Part shown: positions 50,460 to 61,763 of the stretch, piece after piece | Numbering within the stretch: position 1 is the stretch's first letter | Layout: each line of letters begins with the position of its first letter | Notes under the pieces: model-generated | The model's input: only the letters and a program-made list of their open reading frames with translations | The model's database searches: none | What the model was told of the DNA's origin: nothing | Position numbers and translations under genes: made by a program | NCBI GenBank assembly: GCA_023238725.1 | Contig: CM041545.1 | Coordinates: 19,063,501-19,127,500, forward strand | Length of the DNA stretch: 64,000 nucleotides | Direction: 5' to 3' | Source: Scortum barcoo | Taxonomy: Eukaryota; Chordata; Actinopteri; Centrarchiformes; Terapontidae

Positions 50460-51880
50460 AGAGGCGTTTCAGTTAAAAAATTGATCATTCTGTATTTACA
50501 CTGATTATCATTGTACATTTGGTGTCACTTTCTGCTACACCAGTGTCAGCCATCGCACTGAAAATCACTGTTAAAGCGTGTCCACCGTCACATCTGGTTT
50601 ATGGAAAGTAGTGCCTTCTGCAGCGTTTTCCTCCATCTCTGCGGGTACAATGCGCTGAGTTAAGTCCTGCAAGTCCTATCATATATAACATTGAATGCAT
50701 AGAGGGTTAAGTGTTGTTTCTGTCTTTGACAGTACTCAGCTTTTTCTGTAACCAAAAATTATTCTGTTTTATCAAGAAGAAAAGCTATTTGTAACAAATA
50801 TTGAAACTATAAAACTTTTACCTTTATAGTTCTAAAGAACCATTTCTTGGCTTGTTTTCAAATCTTTTTGACTGAATACTGTAAGATCGGTACAGCCTGT
50901 GTCAAATTGAGGCTAGTGTTCGCAGACAACCGTTTGCTTCTCCATTTGACCCGACTGAAATTTTATGCGGCTCACTGGGCATTACGTCTTAAGTGAGTGG
51001 GTTCTCCCGCATGGCTGAGAGGCTTTCCATGCTCTCTCACTCCTTTATTTCCCTTCACATCACTCCTGCTCTTCCTCTTTCATCCCTTCGGCCCAGAAAA
51101 CGTTACAGAAATTAGCGCTGGTGGGCGTGTGTGAATAAGGAAGACAGAAAATATGCAGAAATATACTAAATAAAGCCTGTATGCTACATCCACCAGTGTA
51201 TTTTCCCTTCCATATACTTTCCACAGAACAACTGACACACAACGCAGAAATATGAGCAAACTACAGTCACCCTACTTCCTGATTTGTGAACAAATGACCT
51301 TTTTATAGATCATGATTGTGAGATAATGTTGAAAGAATTAGTGCGACAAAATACCGGACCCATAAACACATACACATGGACAAAAAGTAAAATGTTTGAT
51401 TTTAAGGCATTTTTTACTATTATGAGTGAGAGTCTGAGAGGTATAAAATGTGGGGAGGATGAAGGCGATGGGGAGGATGGGGAAGTACACGGGGATGAAA
51501 GGAGTGATAAAAGTGATTAGCATATCAATATAAAAATAGCATGTGCACTCAGGAGTCCATTTACTCTGATGTTAGTGGGAAAGATGGTTTTCATACACCG
51601 GTGCCCGCAATTTGGCAAGATGTCAAGACGAGCCACAAGGACGGAGCGAGAGGATGAAAGGGCGGCACTTGCCCCTCTTTCACAACCAACGCTGAAATGC
51701 CCTCAATCCCCCGAGTGCTCCTGCAGGTCAGACTGTGGCTGTGCAGGAGTGAATGCATATAACTGTGTGAGCAGAGAGCAGGCTTTTTGCTGAACAAGAT
51801 GCTAATAAAGCTCAAGACATTAAAGTGAAATATACTTTTGTTATTGATATTTCTCTGAGGATGAAAAGCAAAAATATTCA
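50460..51880. other. Non-coding stretch after the ZBTB gene
   Basis: No gene recognised; short open frames on both strands lack family similarity and splice context. Confidence 0.5.
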
Positions 51881-51889
51881 CCTTTAGCT

Positions 51890-53090
51890 CAGTGGATCTT
51901 CTGTGTCCGTGGCCATGCTACAGGCTTAGTGAGGCATCAACTTTTACAGTGCTGATGGTGACGTTTAGCAGGTATAATATTTTATTTCATTAACATTTGC
52001 TAATTAACTAAAAGCAGAAAGCTGCTGGGAAGCACATTAGTTTTGCATTTTATTTATATTTTCTTCATATCATAATTTGTATCATAAGCTGAAATGTTGA
52101 CCTACTGGGGTCTAACTAGATGACAATTCATCCTCTGCTGGACACCCTGCATTGGAAATTTTATGGCTCTATCCGTCACAATATGTGTACCTGTGGAGTG
52201 TACTTGTGAATTCCAGATTTCCTTGAACCACCAGCTTCCCAGGCAATACAATGTGTTTAACAGTGATTCTTATCACTGTACGAGGTCTCATAAAGGCTCA
52301 GGTAGCGGCAAGCCTGGAAAGAATTTCCCATATATCAGAGATGAGTGAGATCAGGCATGGTGATAGCATTAAGTCAGGAAAAAACCCTCTGGGTGACGCA
52401 CTTTGTAGATGAGGGCACTTTCATTATTGTCCTCATTATGCTAAACGAAAAGGACGCCAGAATAAGAAATGCGTTTGATGGTGTTTCCTGTATGAATAAA
52501 TGATACATGCTCTACCACCATGCTAACAGCACAGTGAGGCTGGTGCTTTGAGCTTTCAGCATGCTAACAGGCTTGCAGTGATATATGCTGATGTTTAGCA
52601 GGTGTAATGTTCACCATGTGCCCACATCATAGTTCAGCATGTTGGCATGACTGCTAATTAATAAACAGCACAAGCAAAGTAAAGACGAGGCTGATAGGAA
52701 TGTCACTTGTTTTGCAAGTATTTGATCAAAAAAGTATGAATAACTGATAAATAAAAATTTTGAGATGATGATTCATAACAAGAAAAAATCATCATCTGGG
52801 CACACTGGATGTTGTAAATTTGACATCAATCCAATGAACAGTTGTCAAGCCATTTTACTAAAAACCACAAATGTCAACCTGCAGGCGGCACTAAAGGAAA
52901 GGTCGAGGATGATCATCAAAGTTAGAGCTGGATTCACCTTCTGCAGATCATGAATGTAAAAAAAATATTCTTGGCAATTTATCCAATAGTTGTTGAGATA
53001 TTTGAGTCTGAATCAAAGTGTTGAACCAGCAGATGGACTGACATTGCCATCTCAAGAGTCCTGCCTCTAGCGTGGCTAAATACAAGCAGA
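51890..53090 (+). repeat. Dispersed teleost repeat of the 'GCTAACA...TAGCGTGGCTAAA' type
   Basis: Blocks such as CATGCTAACAG, TGATGTTTAGCAGGTGTAAT, AAAACCACAAATGTCAACCT, CCAATAGTTGTTGAGATATT and a terminal ACATTGCCATC...TAGCGTGGCTAAAT match a highly abundant fish repeat with internal subrepeats. The array looks partly duplicated (TGTTTAGCAGGTATAATATT at 51963 and again at 52591). Ends are approximate. Confidence 0.6.
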
Positions 53091-53559
53091 AGACATAAAA
53101 AAGACAAGAGTAAAAAGCTCTAGAATCTAAAACATCCAAAGTACAACTGCTGTGTAAATGGTCATGTTTGTACTGTTTAAATTACACACAAACATATGAG
53201 AGATTTCAACCATCAACACTGACATTGCTGTGTCTGGTTTACTTTGCTGTAAGACAACCGCGTCACTCATTAAATGCAGGCAATTTAAAGCTTCAATTTA
53301 GGAAAGCTTTTTCAGGGTTTTCGGATGAATTTGAATGAACAAACACTTTGAAGTTCCTGCTTGCAGCTGTCAAGTGTTTCCACAGATTATTTTATGCATC
53401 ATGTTGATGCGGGGGAGGGGAGGGGTATCTGTCTGTGCGGTAATAAACACTTAATGCTTCCTTTGTAGCCTGATAATTAGGGCCAAGTTTTATTGAATAC
53501 TGAGGCGCTGTGGTACTGTGATTGCATTATTGTCTAAATTAAAGGCGTGGTGTTTGTTA

Positions 53560-54178
53560 TGTTTCACTCAGTGTCCTGTTGTGTTTTCTGGTGTCTTGTG
53601 TTCCTTGTGTTTTTTCATGTCAGGTTATGTTTTGTCATGTCAGGTTTTCATGTCTGTCATGTTTAGTTCCATGTCTGTCGTGTTTCTGGTTCCTTGTTCT
53701 GGCGTGTGTTTTATTTTGAAATCAACTCTCCCTCATGTTTCAGGTCCCCTTACTTCCTGCCATTGTGTTTCCCGCCTGTCTGATTGTCTGCCCCGCCCTG
53801 ATTGTGCTTCACCTGTTTCCTATTACCCCATGTGCTTATATAGGTCCTTGTCTTCCCTTGTCTTGTTGCCAGATCGTTGCCTCATGTTGTACGTGTCATT
53901 TTCTAGTGATTCATGTTCCATGTTCGTGTCATCTTCTAGTGTTTCATGGTCCACGCTTCATGATCTTGCCACCCACGAGTGAGTTTTTTGTTAATATGAT
54001 TTTGGGTTAGACTTGTTTTTTGAGAGCCACGGATCACCTCTGTTTTGGATCTTTAATTTTGAGATACCTTTTGGTTAATTATTAAAACCTTCAACACCAT
54101 CCTTGCCGTGAGTCGTGTCCTGCATGTGGGTCCTCCTGCTCCTGCCTGGTTCTAAGTACATAACCGTGTTAAGTGTGA
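53560..54178 (+). repeat. LTR-like dispersed repeat
   Basis: Pyrimidine-rich block with a TATA-like GTGCTTATATAGG at about 53831, an ATTAAAACC signal near 54080, and the end CTGCATGTGGGTCCTCCTGC then TGACA near 54178. The layout (TATA, poly(A) signal, conserved 3' end) is that of a solo LTR; the copy at 30890-31245 is the same kind. No gag or pol frame is nearby. Autonomous source unknown. Confidence 0.4.
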
Positions 54179-54552
54179 CAATAATATCAAAGTGTTCTGA
54201 CCTCCCGATCCTCCCGATCCCACGTGACTCACTCCAACACCAGTGACGACACCTAACTCCAGACAAAGTCAAATAAAACATTCAGAAACACTCACTGTTT
54301 AATCCACGGTAATGTTATCCAGACTCATTATGTAACCGAGAGCCCCCAGAGGGCCAAATGTGCCACTTGTTACCACGGAGACAGGTGCCTGTTCAAATTC
54401 GCACCAACTGAAGTGACTTCTTGCAGCCAACGGCCCGCTGCATGTGTCCAAATGGTGCGTCTCTGGTCACAGCAGTGGCCACAGCTGCTGCAGCCTAAAA
54501 ATCCCAGCACACAGAGAGAAGTGCAAGAAGAACGCCTACTTAAGTCTTCATA

Positions 54553-55579
54553 CAGTATCTCACAAAAGTGAGTACACCCCTCACATTTTTGTAAATATTG
54601 TATTATATCTTTTCATCGGGACAACACTGAAGATATGACACTTTGATGCAATGTGAAGTAGTCAGTGTACAGCTTGTATAACAGTGTAAATTTGCTGTCC
54701 CCTTAAAATAACTCAACACACAGCCATTAATGTCTAAACCGCTGGCAACAAAAGTGTGTACACCCCTAAGTGAAAATATCGCCACTGGAATCGTCTTCCA
54801 CTCCTCCATGACGACATCATGGAGCTGGTGGATGTTAGAGACCTTGCGCTCCTCCACCTTCCCTTTGAGGATGCACCCACAGATGCTCAATAGGGTTTAG
54901 GTCTGGAGACATGCTTGGCCAGTCCAGCACCTTTACCCTCAGTTTCTTTAGCAAGGCAGTGGTCGTCTTGGAGGTGTGTTTGGGGTTGTTATCATGTTGG
55001 AATACTGCCCTGCGGCCCAGTTTCCAAAGGGAGGGGATCATACTCAGTATGTCACAGTACATGTTGGCATTCATTGTTCCCTCAATGAACTGTAGCTCCC
55101 CAGTGCCGACAGCACTCATGCAGCCCCCAACCACGACACTCCCACGACCATGCTTGACTGTAGGCAGGACTTTGTACTCCTCACCTGGTTGCAGCCACAC
55201 ACGCTTCACACCATCTGAACCAAATAAGTTTATCTTGGTCTCATCAGACCACAGGACATGGTTCCAGTAATCAGTCTCCTTGTCTTCAGCAAACTCAGTG
55301 CTGGAAAATAATGGTGGCCACACAAAATATTGACACTTTGGGCACAATTTGGACATTTTCACTTAGGGGTGTACTCACTTTTGTTGCCAGCGGTTTAGAC
55401 ATTAATGGCTGTGTGTTGAGTTATTTTGAGGGGACAGCAAATTTACACTGTTATACAAGCTGTACACTGACTACTTTACATTGTATCAAAGTGTCATATC
55501 TTCAGTGTTGTCCCATGAAAAGATATAATACAAATATTTACAAAAATGTGAGGGGTGTACTCACTTTTGTGAGATACTG
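54553..55579 (-). mobile_element. Internally deleted Tc1/mariner transposon with IR/DR ends
   Basis: The 1027-bp element is flanked by TA on each side (54551-54552, 55580-55581). Its terminal inverted repeats are about 230 bp (54553 to about 54783, and about 55346 to 55579) and begin CAGTATCTCACAAAAGTGAG. Each arm holds two copies of an AAAAGTGAGTACACCCC-type site, outer and inner, the IR/DR layout of fish Tc1-like elements such as Sleeping Beauty relatives. Between the arms lies only the C-terminal part of a transposase. It can be mobilised only in trans, if at all. Confidence 0.93.
54786..55345 (-). pseudogene. Tc1-type transposase fragment, broken
   Basis: The minus strand encodes the catalytic domain without the N-terminal paired-like DNA-binding domain. 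The DDE triad is visible in NHVLWSDETKINLFG (first D), FQHDNNPKHTS (second D) and LNPIEHLW (E). Directly after the E motif an extra base shifts the frame: KVEERKVSNIHQLHD continues in the next frame before the right-hand sequence runs into the terminal repeat. The N-terminal half was lost by a deletion joining the coding region to the TIR near 55345. Family length is about 340 aa; about 160 remain. Confidence 0.9.
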
Positions 55580-56130
55580 TATATGATAGAATAAAACAGG
55601 CCTACAGCTTAAAAAATGTGATTTAGTGCAGATTAAGCTCTCCAGTATTTATAATGTGTGTTAAATCACCGCTCCTGTAGTGAACAAGCCGGTTAAAGAC
55701 AACCGAGATGCCACACTAAGTCCATTATACTGTGCAGGATGAACATATATCCAACTAACAGGATTCACCTCAGCAGGATAAAACACAATCCAGAGTTTTA
55801 TTGACCCGTACTGAATAAAAGAAAAGGTGCTAACTGGTTATATTTGACCAAAAAAGACATTTTAATGACAGATTTTAGTTTTACTATCATGTCAAATGCT
55901 GCCAAAGCCAAATAATATCTGCATTTTGAGATGGATTTTAAGTTTTTGTAGCTTTCCTTTTTCCTTCTTTCATTCAAATAACTCATGTTGCACTTATTAT
56001 CTTCTATCTATATTACCCTCTTATTTTATTCTTTCATATTTTTTTATCTTTCTGTTTTCTTTACAGTATTGTTATTGTGCAATCTTTATATTTAATTTAC
56101 ACTTTTGACTTGAAGTTCTTGCTTTCACCA

Positions 56131-56132
56131 TA

Positions 56133-56209
<77 letters not shown>

Positions 56210-56226
56210 ATAGATATATATATATT
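56131..56226. repeat. (TA)n(GA)n(TA)n compound microsatellite
   Basis: About 54 bp of TA, about 22 bp of GA, then short TA units. Confidence 0.95.
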
Positions 56227-56293
56227 AGACATGTTTCCTGCTTTGTATGTTAATTTTTTTATTTGCACCACCATGTCAAGACAAACTCCTTGC

Positions 56294-56326
56294 ATGTTAT
56301 GTTATGTTATGTTATGTTATGTTATA
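56294..56326 (+). repeat. (GTTAT)n microsatellite
   Basis: Six tandem ATGTT/GTTAT pentamers. Confidence 0.9.
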
Positions 56327-56499
56327 TTAAAGACCGTAAATGCAAACTGAATTAAAATAATGTGTTTTGTTTTTCTTTCTCTCAGCAGCTGCACTTCTCT
56401 GAACGCAGAGCTGCAATAAAACGAGCGGGAACTGTGTGTGTGTTTGTGCATTTGTGTTTCTGTGTGTGTGTGTGAACTTCCTCCTGACAGACGCACTTG

Positions 56500-57168
56500 C
56501 TGAGGCGCATCCTCTCCTCCTCTCTCGCTCTGTTCCTTTAAGCGCAGCCTGCCCACGCCTCGAAAAGCGGCTTGTTCCGGCTTGCCCCGTTACATCTCTT
56601 TATCCTTGCTCACAACATTAAAAATAGTGCCCGCAGCTCTCCAAAAAAAAAAAACCAAAAAATTACGCACCGGCACATTTTTTTTTTTTTGTATTATTAT
56701 TTTTTAAAAATGTATTCCAATCCTCGCCGGAGCGTCGGATGCTGCGGACGGAGCGTCGCCGGGATGCGTGATGCGTAACGGCGCGGCGGCTCTGTGGCCG
56801 GCGGTGAGTCTGAAGAGGCACCATCACCGGCGGAGCGATACCGCCATCTCCTCCGAGCCCGGACCGAGCCGAGGCTGCGTGCGGCTCCCCGTACCTGAGC
56901 GAGCCGTCGGTACAAGGAAGAGGAGGAGGAGGTGGGAAGGAGGAGGAGGGGGGGAGAGGAGTCAAACCGGACCGAGGGACTCTGAAATGCGGAGACTCGT
57001 CGCTCCATCATCAGGACCTCAGCTTGCTCCGGGCTGCCTGCTGCGGCTGTTCTGCAACTGATGAAGATTATTATTATTATTTTTCTCCACGTATTATCAC
57101 CCCAGCTCCCTCTGATGCGCTCCTCTGGGTGCCTGTGAGCATGTTTATCCGCCGTGTGAGCGCCTGAG
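56500..57168 (+). promoter_or_regulatory. CpG-rich promoter and candidate first exon of a rightward gene
   Basis: GC and CpG content rise sharply from about 56720 to 57060. Two strong donors follow: GGCCGGCG then GTGAGTC at 56804 and CGCCTGAG then GTGAGTG at 57169. The region has several upstream ATGs with short frames, typical of a 5' UTR exon. No downstream coding exon was recognised before the window ends, so the gene is unnamed; it would extend to the right. Confidence 0.5.
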
Positions 57169-57829
57169 GTGAGTGACTTCTCCAGAGGTGCGCGCTACTT
57201 TGTGCCGCTCCTCAAATCCACATCCTATTTTTTTTCTTTATTTTAATGTGTGTGTGCATGCATGTGTATATGTGTGTGTGTGACATGTTGATCTCTTGTC
57301 TGTTGTCCTCTGCTGAACAAAAAAAAACAACCCCAGTGGCTCCGTCCTTTTGCAGCCTGACCTCATCAGACCTGGAGCTGCAGGCTCGTCACCAATTCCT
57401 GCAACTGGTGCTGCTGCTGCTGCTGGGATTTTACAGCAGGGCATGTTGCGTTCAAATCAAGGGCCCAGCCGTGAATGCAAGCCAGGGGTTTTCTAGAAAG
57501 AGTTGAAGCTGTGCTGTGTGAAGCAATGTGAAAGTGTGGGTGCTGTAATGGTGGATGTTATGAAGCAAGGTGATGGAAACCACTTGGGAGCTCCAAGCAA
57601 GGGGCCACTCCAGGTGTTGCAGGTTATTTGCTCCAGCAGTGTGAAATGCACCATAAACTTGGTGAGGTTACTCTGATCTGCAACAGGGCAGACACTCGCC
57701 TCCATCCAAGGCTGCTGCAAAAGTGTTGGTTGGCTCAGTATAGCTACAGCTTATTACGACTCATGTATAATTCCATAATATGATTGATGATGTTCTCTGT
57801 ACATGTGGCATCTATTGCACGTCTGTCTG

Positions 57830-58045
57830 TCCGTCCCAGGGAGAGGGATCCCTCATCTGTGGCTCTTCCTCAGGTTTCTTCTTTTTCCCATAAAGGGTTT
57901 TTTGAAGTTTTTCCTGACTCGGTTCGAGGGTCTAAGGACAGAGGGTGTCACAACTGTGCAGATTGTAAAGCCCTCCGAGGCAAACAATGTTTGTGATTTT
58001 GGGCTCTAAATAAATAAATTTGAATTTGAATTTGAATTTTTGGCT
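57830..58045 (+). repeat. Retroposon tail ending in (TTTGAA)n
   Basis: GGGAGAGGGATCCCTCATCT, AAGGGTTTTTTGAAGTTTTT, GGACAGAGGGTGTCACAACT and AAATAAATAAATTTGAATTT are the standard blocks of a very common teleost non-LTR retroposon 3' end, in plus orientation, ending in a TTTGAA tandem tail. Confidence 0.75.
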
Positions 58046-61000
58046 GAGATTGCGTAACTCCTGTTTTTCTCCTGGTTTTCTCCTGTTTCTGCAGGAGGGG
58101 GGTGTAATAAACAGGTAACCAGCGTACAGCATGCATATACAGCAACATGGACGCCCTGCCTCCCATCCGGAAACGACCCCCACACACACTGTGATGACAG
58201 GCGTGATGAATAAATAATCACACAGACTCACCCCCCCCACACTCCCACCCCCCACTGTGCACTTAAAAAAAAAGCGTGTACTGCAACAACTGTGGTGATC
58301 CTGCAGTGAATTATGGAGTGAGGCTGGAAATCTATCAGCCATATCTTCATGTTTCCACACCAAAACATTCAACATGACGTGTATGAGAAACAAGTGAATC
58401 TGTGTGAGCTTTCTCAGCAAGCTGCAAGCGCATCAGTGCTTTTTTTACTATTTTTTTATACGGGAGTTTGACGCGACAGTGGACAAAAGATTAACAAGTG
58501 CAGACAGTTAAAGTTTAACTTTCTCGTCATCATTTACCTGCCTGCTGTGGTTACTGAAATATTGCTTTCTCCTTACAGCTAATAGGGGCCATGACCACTG
58601 AAACAGGCAGTTTAGAGCTCCTGTTCATATAAATACATTCTGATTTAATGTATTTTATTTTGTAATCAACAGAAATGTGTTTTTAGGACGAAGAGTTTGA
58701 GTTCAGTTTGTGTTTTTCGCAGCTTGTTTGGTTTCAAATTGATGATACAGTATCTCTTTTTCTTTCTTTTTTTTTCAGCAACATGGTGGGTGTGAAGTTT
58801 CAGTGTTGTTGTGCTTTACCCACTACAGTACGCTCTTCCCAGAAGTCTGCGCTGAAGAAGGCCCGACAGCTTAGTTTATGTTAAAATTCAGGTTGTAGCT
58901 CGTGTCGCGGAGGGTTGGCAGTGGGGGAGGTTGTGTGGCGTGCAAAACATGTTTTGGGTGGAATTTTAAAGGTCAGTAGCACGTTTATGAAAGCGAAGAC
59001 AAGTGAGTCATGAGAAATGTTTCCAATTTTAACCTTTGTTTTGTGTTTTTAAAGACACCAAAACAGTCATGAAAAAAACGTGTGTGTAAGTTGTGTGTTT
59101 TTCTCAGAATGAGCAGACTGCAGAAGTGACAGCGGCTGCCTCGAGTTATGCAACAACACCGTGATTGTTGTCACGTTCGTTGTTCAGTGCTGATTTACCC
59201 GGAGGAGTTTTTTTTCCCACAAGTGTGTGTCAGGTTTAGTGTCTTTAGTATCCTCACACACACACACACTCTCTCTCACACACACACACACGCTTCAAGG
59301 AATGTTCTAATTCTGGGGTCACGGTGACAGTGAGAAGGAGCCGGGAGGCCTCATATTACTGCAGATTCTCAGATTCCCACCCTCTGTGGCTGTGTGTGTG
59401 TGTGTCCATGCATTCTTTTATATTATTTATTTTCACCTTCATGAGTATGTGCATGTGCAGCAGATGTTTTTTTTGTGCGATTTGTGCATGACTGTTGGTC
59501 CATCAGATGACGCAGGGCTTGCTCAGCCACCCTTCTGCTGCTGTTGTTGTTGCTGTGAATCTATAATCTAGTCAAACTTTCACATTACTGATTGTCAAAA
59601 TTTGCAGGAAACATTTGGGGGGAGGAGGAGGAGGAGATGAGATCCTCACGTCAGAGTAGTTTTGCTGGAGTCATATGGCGTGCGCGCACAGACCGCTAGG
59701 CCATGGCGAGGCCTCAAACTAATAGCTGTCAGAGCTAATCTACGGTGTCACTCCTTCAAGCAGATCAGAACAGCTTAGCGAGTTTCTAATTTCGTATGAG
59801 CCGAGCGCTGTTTGGCCTAAAAATTGGCTTCAAATCCGAATGCTCCGCTTTTCCTAATAACACACACCCGTTAGTCGCCTTCTTTATGCACGGGCACGGG
59901 CACTGCCGCCCCTGGTGTGTGTCTCTCCACAGTTGCTGAGGTACAATAGAGGTAACTGTGCCAACTCACTCCACCGGGCCGACAGAAATACCCAAACTGC
60001 AATCGCAGAGTGACGGTGAAATGTCACAGCGCAATCCGGGAAACCGAGGGCTGCAAGGACACATGAAAAAAAAAAAAAAAGAGGCAACAAACACCTCCAT
60101 CCGTTACCTTTTAACCCCCCGTAGCTTTTACCCGACTGCAAACTTCTCCTGCAGGAGGGTGTGTGCTGCCTGGATGAGCCTCCCATTGGCTGGCTGCTGG
60201 GTTGTGCTTCCTCTTGCTCTTCCTTGTTGCTGTTTTCGGAGTCCCTGTTTCTACTGGGAACCGCCATGATAAGGACTCATGCAAAAAAACTTGGATTGTG
60301 CACAGCAGCCATGTGAATCAAGTTTTTTATTTCCCCCTACAGCAAAATATTTTGCAGGCGGATGCCTTTAAAAACATTTTTTTTCTTCAGGTGCATCTTG
60401 ATAGTTCAACTTGTTTTGTTTTTTTTTTCTTACCCAACCTTTCGCTGGCTTTCAGCTCAGGCACGGTGAAAAGATCAGGCAACGTGAGAACATCAACCTT
60501 TACCCTTAAGTTAACCTAACCCTAACTCAAAATAAGTCTCCTCATAAGCTTAAACCAGAGTCCAAAAAAAAGTGAGGAGGGGGCCAAATGTTCTTACCTC
60601 AGAAAAAAAACTCTCTTTCTCTGTACTGTAATGCCAAAGGAAACTCCAGATGCCCTCCCCCCCTCCCATGGTGAAGGGGGGCAAGTGAGGACCTCAGTGT
60701 CCCGAGCCAGATGATAGCTTGCCAACTGTTGGCTGTAAAGACACAATGTACTTCTCATCCTCTGCTCGGTGGAGTGGGCGGCTCAACAGGCCACTACAGC
60801 AAATCGCCGCCGCGGATCCACAAAGCTTCCTTTCAACAACTTTTCTGAGACATTTTGCTCTTAAAAGCGGACGCCAATGTAAGAGAAGAGCCTCCTCAAC
60901 TTTTTTTTTATTTTATCACCCCCCCTTTATGCTGCATTAATGCACTCGAGGTGGTTTTGCATGCACGGACGAGTCAGAGAGAGCAGAGGTCGATTTCCTC

Positions 61001-61130
61001 GTTTTGAAATGATCGGCAAGGGAGAGGAGTGTCATGAGGAAGTTGAGGTCTCCTGTAATAATACAACACACCCACTTCTCCCTATCACAAGACCAGACTT
61101 ACTCATGATGACTGGGGGGGCGGGGGACTT

Positions 61131-61135
<5 letters not shown>

Positions 61136-61171
<36 letters not shown>
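61136..61171 (+). repeat. (GT)n microsatellite
   Basis: About 18 GT units after TTTCTGT. Confidence 0.95.
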
Positions 61172-61174
<3 letters not shown>

Positions 61175-61517
61175 AAAGCTACATGACTGGTGATCCATTC
61201 AGCAAACTAACACAGGTCATGTGCACAGAGGGGCTCTCTGCACCCTGATGTGAGGCGCTCATGCATGCCATCATCAGACCCAAAGGTGTGTCAGACTTTT
61301 GTCCAGCTGCGTGCGTGCACGAGTCACTTCTGCACGAGGGGGTGGGGAAGGGCACGCGCGCAAATGCCAGGACTCTGTGTAAGAAAGAAACCCCCAAAAA
61401 AAACAGGATGTAGCAGTTGCTCTGAGCAGGAACAGGTGGCTGCCAACGTGACTACTGCAGCCAGTTGCCCCCCCTCAGAGTTTGCACCACTCCCTCCTTA
61501 ATTCTGGAGTCGCACGC

Positions 61518-61545
61518 GGAAAGAAAGAAAGAAAGAAAGAAAGAG
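61518..61545 (+). repeat. (GAAA)n microsatellite
   Basis: Six or seven GAAA units followed by a TTTTC-rich pyrimidine run to about 61571. Confidence 0.9.
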
Positions 61546-61589
61546 GTTTTTCTTTTTTCTTTTCTTTTTTTGCACCAAACGTTTCCAAA

Positions 61590-61763
61590 CGTCCCTCTGA
61601 CCTCCATCGCACGAGCTCGCTCCTCCTCGCGCGGTTTGCGGGCTACAAAAGTCGTAATCGGTTATATTTGGGGCTCCTCGCGGAAGGAAACATGACGCGC
61701 GAGGACAGAGCGGAGCTGTCCACGCGGCCGGGCGGTGAGCGCGCGCGGCGGGCGGCTTGTCAG
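61590..61763 (+). other. Candidate alternative first exon with a start codon
   Basis: A CpG-rich island contains ATG at 61692 in acceptable context (A at -3), opening MTREDRAELSTRPG. Two donors follow: GGGCG then GTGAGC at 61735 and TGTCAG then GTGCGTAA at 61764, leaving 14 codons plus one base or 24 full codons. The peptide is not one I recognise. It may be an internal promoter of the gene starting near 56.7 kb or a separate gene running to the right. Confidence 0.3.

Larger units (their letters stand above)
57169..61590. other. Non-coding stretch, probable first intron
   Basis: Contains a retroposon tail (57830-58045), CA/GT tracts (57247-57283, 59258-59292, 61136-61171), poly-A and poly-T runs, and CpG-richer patches near 60720-60860. 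No exon with family similarity was seen. Confidence 0.45.

Noticed and set aside
53518..53982. 154-codon plus-strand frame with hydrophobic Cys-rich sequence
   Set aside because: It is a translation of the pyrimidine-rich LTR-like repeat.
56697..57061. Open frames of about 100 codons on both strands of the CpG island
   Set aside because: Arg/Ser-rich on both strands as expected from CpG composition; no family similarity, and the plus strand is better read as 5' UTR.
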